Shown here piece by piece: positions 5,503 to 5,598 of a stretch of DNA of 5,598 nucleotides (positions within the stretch are counted from its first letter, which is position 1; every line of letters begins with the position of its first letter). This stretch comes from Ruminococcaceae bacterium UBA7067 (GTDB lineage Bacteria > Bacillota > Clostridia > Oscillospirales > Acutalibacteraceae): assembly GCA_002493755.1 (NCBI GenBank), contig DKZT01000065.1, positions 1-5,598 on the forward strand. Reading direction: 5' to 3'. The notes under the pieces were generated by a model. The model was not told the DNA's origin, made no database searches, and was given only the letters and a program-made list of their open reading frames with translations. A program made the position numbers and the translations under genes.

Positions 5503-5598
5503 ATAAATCACGCTGAAAGCTGTTTGCACATCTTGCTTGCATATTTTCCGTCAGCCCGACCAAAAAATCCTCGTAATGCGACAGCATTACTGCGGTTT
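5496..5598. repeat. possible dispersed repeat element at the 3' end
   Basis: From about the methyltransferase stop codon to the window end, the sequence is not a credible + strand gene. It has internal dyads, notably GTAATGC/GCATTAC at 5573-5590. On the minus strand it reads open as a peptide containing NMQARCANSFQRDLFS; from memory I associate this phrase with very short hypothetical proteins in gut Clostridia, as expected when a repeated intergenic element is mis-called as coding. I cannot verify copy number here. The left edge is uncertain and the right edge is outside the window. Confidence 0.35.
5562..5598 (-). terminator. hairpin plus T-run, possible minus-strand terminator
   Basis: Read on the minus strand, AAACC, a three-base internal loop side, a perfect 7-bp stem GTAATGC/GCATTAC with loop TGTC, then GG and six T (complement of AAAAAA at 5562-5567) resemble an intrinsic terminator. 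It would serve a convergent gene beyond the window. It may instead be the structured core of the repeat element; on the + strand only three T are visible before the window ends. Confidence 0.35.

Noticed and set aside
1..5598. CRISPR array, tRNA or rRNA genes, transposase or integrase
   Set aside because: No regularly spaced repeats, cloverleaf or rRNA-like stretches, or recombinase motifs were seen on either strand.

Overview
The window looks like chromosomal DNA from a low-to-mid GC Clostridia bacterium, probably a gut Oscillospiraceae/Ruminococcus-type organism. The evidence is AGGAGG-type ribosome binding sites, sigma-A-type promoters, a SleB-like wall hydrolase with a long Thr/Glu/Lys-rich linker, and a YerC/YecD-family regulator, which is typical of Firmicutes. 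All recognisable genes are on the + strand. I see no tRNA, rRNA, CRISPR array or transposase.

Layout: 1-309 is AT-rich and non-coding, with a clean inverted repeat (210-238) and a possible distal promoter. A well-formed promoter (310-338) and strong ribosome binding site lead into a membrane-anchored cell wall hydrolase (367-1383), closed by a strong intrinsic terminator (1403-1432), so it is probably monocistronic. A second promoter (about 1436-1464) drives ligA (1492-3477), the NAD+-dependent DNA ligase. Two bases after it comes a radical SAM gene of the spore-photoproduct-lyase-like group (3480-4315), which is split by a -1 frameshift at a run of seven A. After a short AT-rich gap with its own extended -10 promoter (4358-4386), a YerC/YecD (TrpR-related) regulator (4433-4762) overlaps by ATGA with a class I SAM-dependent methyltransferase (4759-5502). 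The last ~100 bases (about 5496-5598) look unlike the preceding gene, contain a perfect hairpin, and may be a dispersed repeat or a minus-strand terminator.

How the parts relate: the wall hydrolase is an independent envelope gene. LigA is essential replication and repair housekeeping. The radical SAM gene is AT-richer than its neighbours and broken in this sequence, so it looks like an acquired or decaying passenger behind ligA. The regulator and methyltransferase are a translationally coupled pair. In Bacillus subtilis yerC lies just upstream of pcrB-pcrA-ligA, so finding ligA and a yerC homologue about 1 kb apart here may be a rearranged remnant of that neighbourhood.

I do not see a convincing new multi-gene system. 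The most interesting items are the A7 frameshift, the 13-base direct repeat over the regulator promoter, the 210-238 dyad, and the 3'-terminal element.
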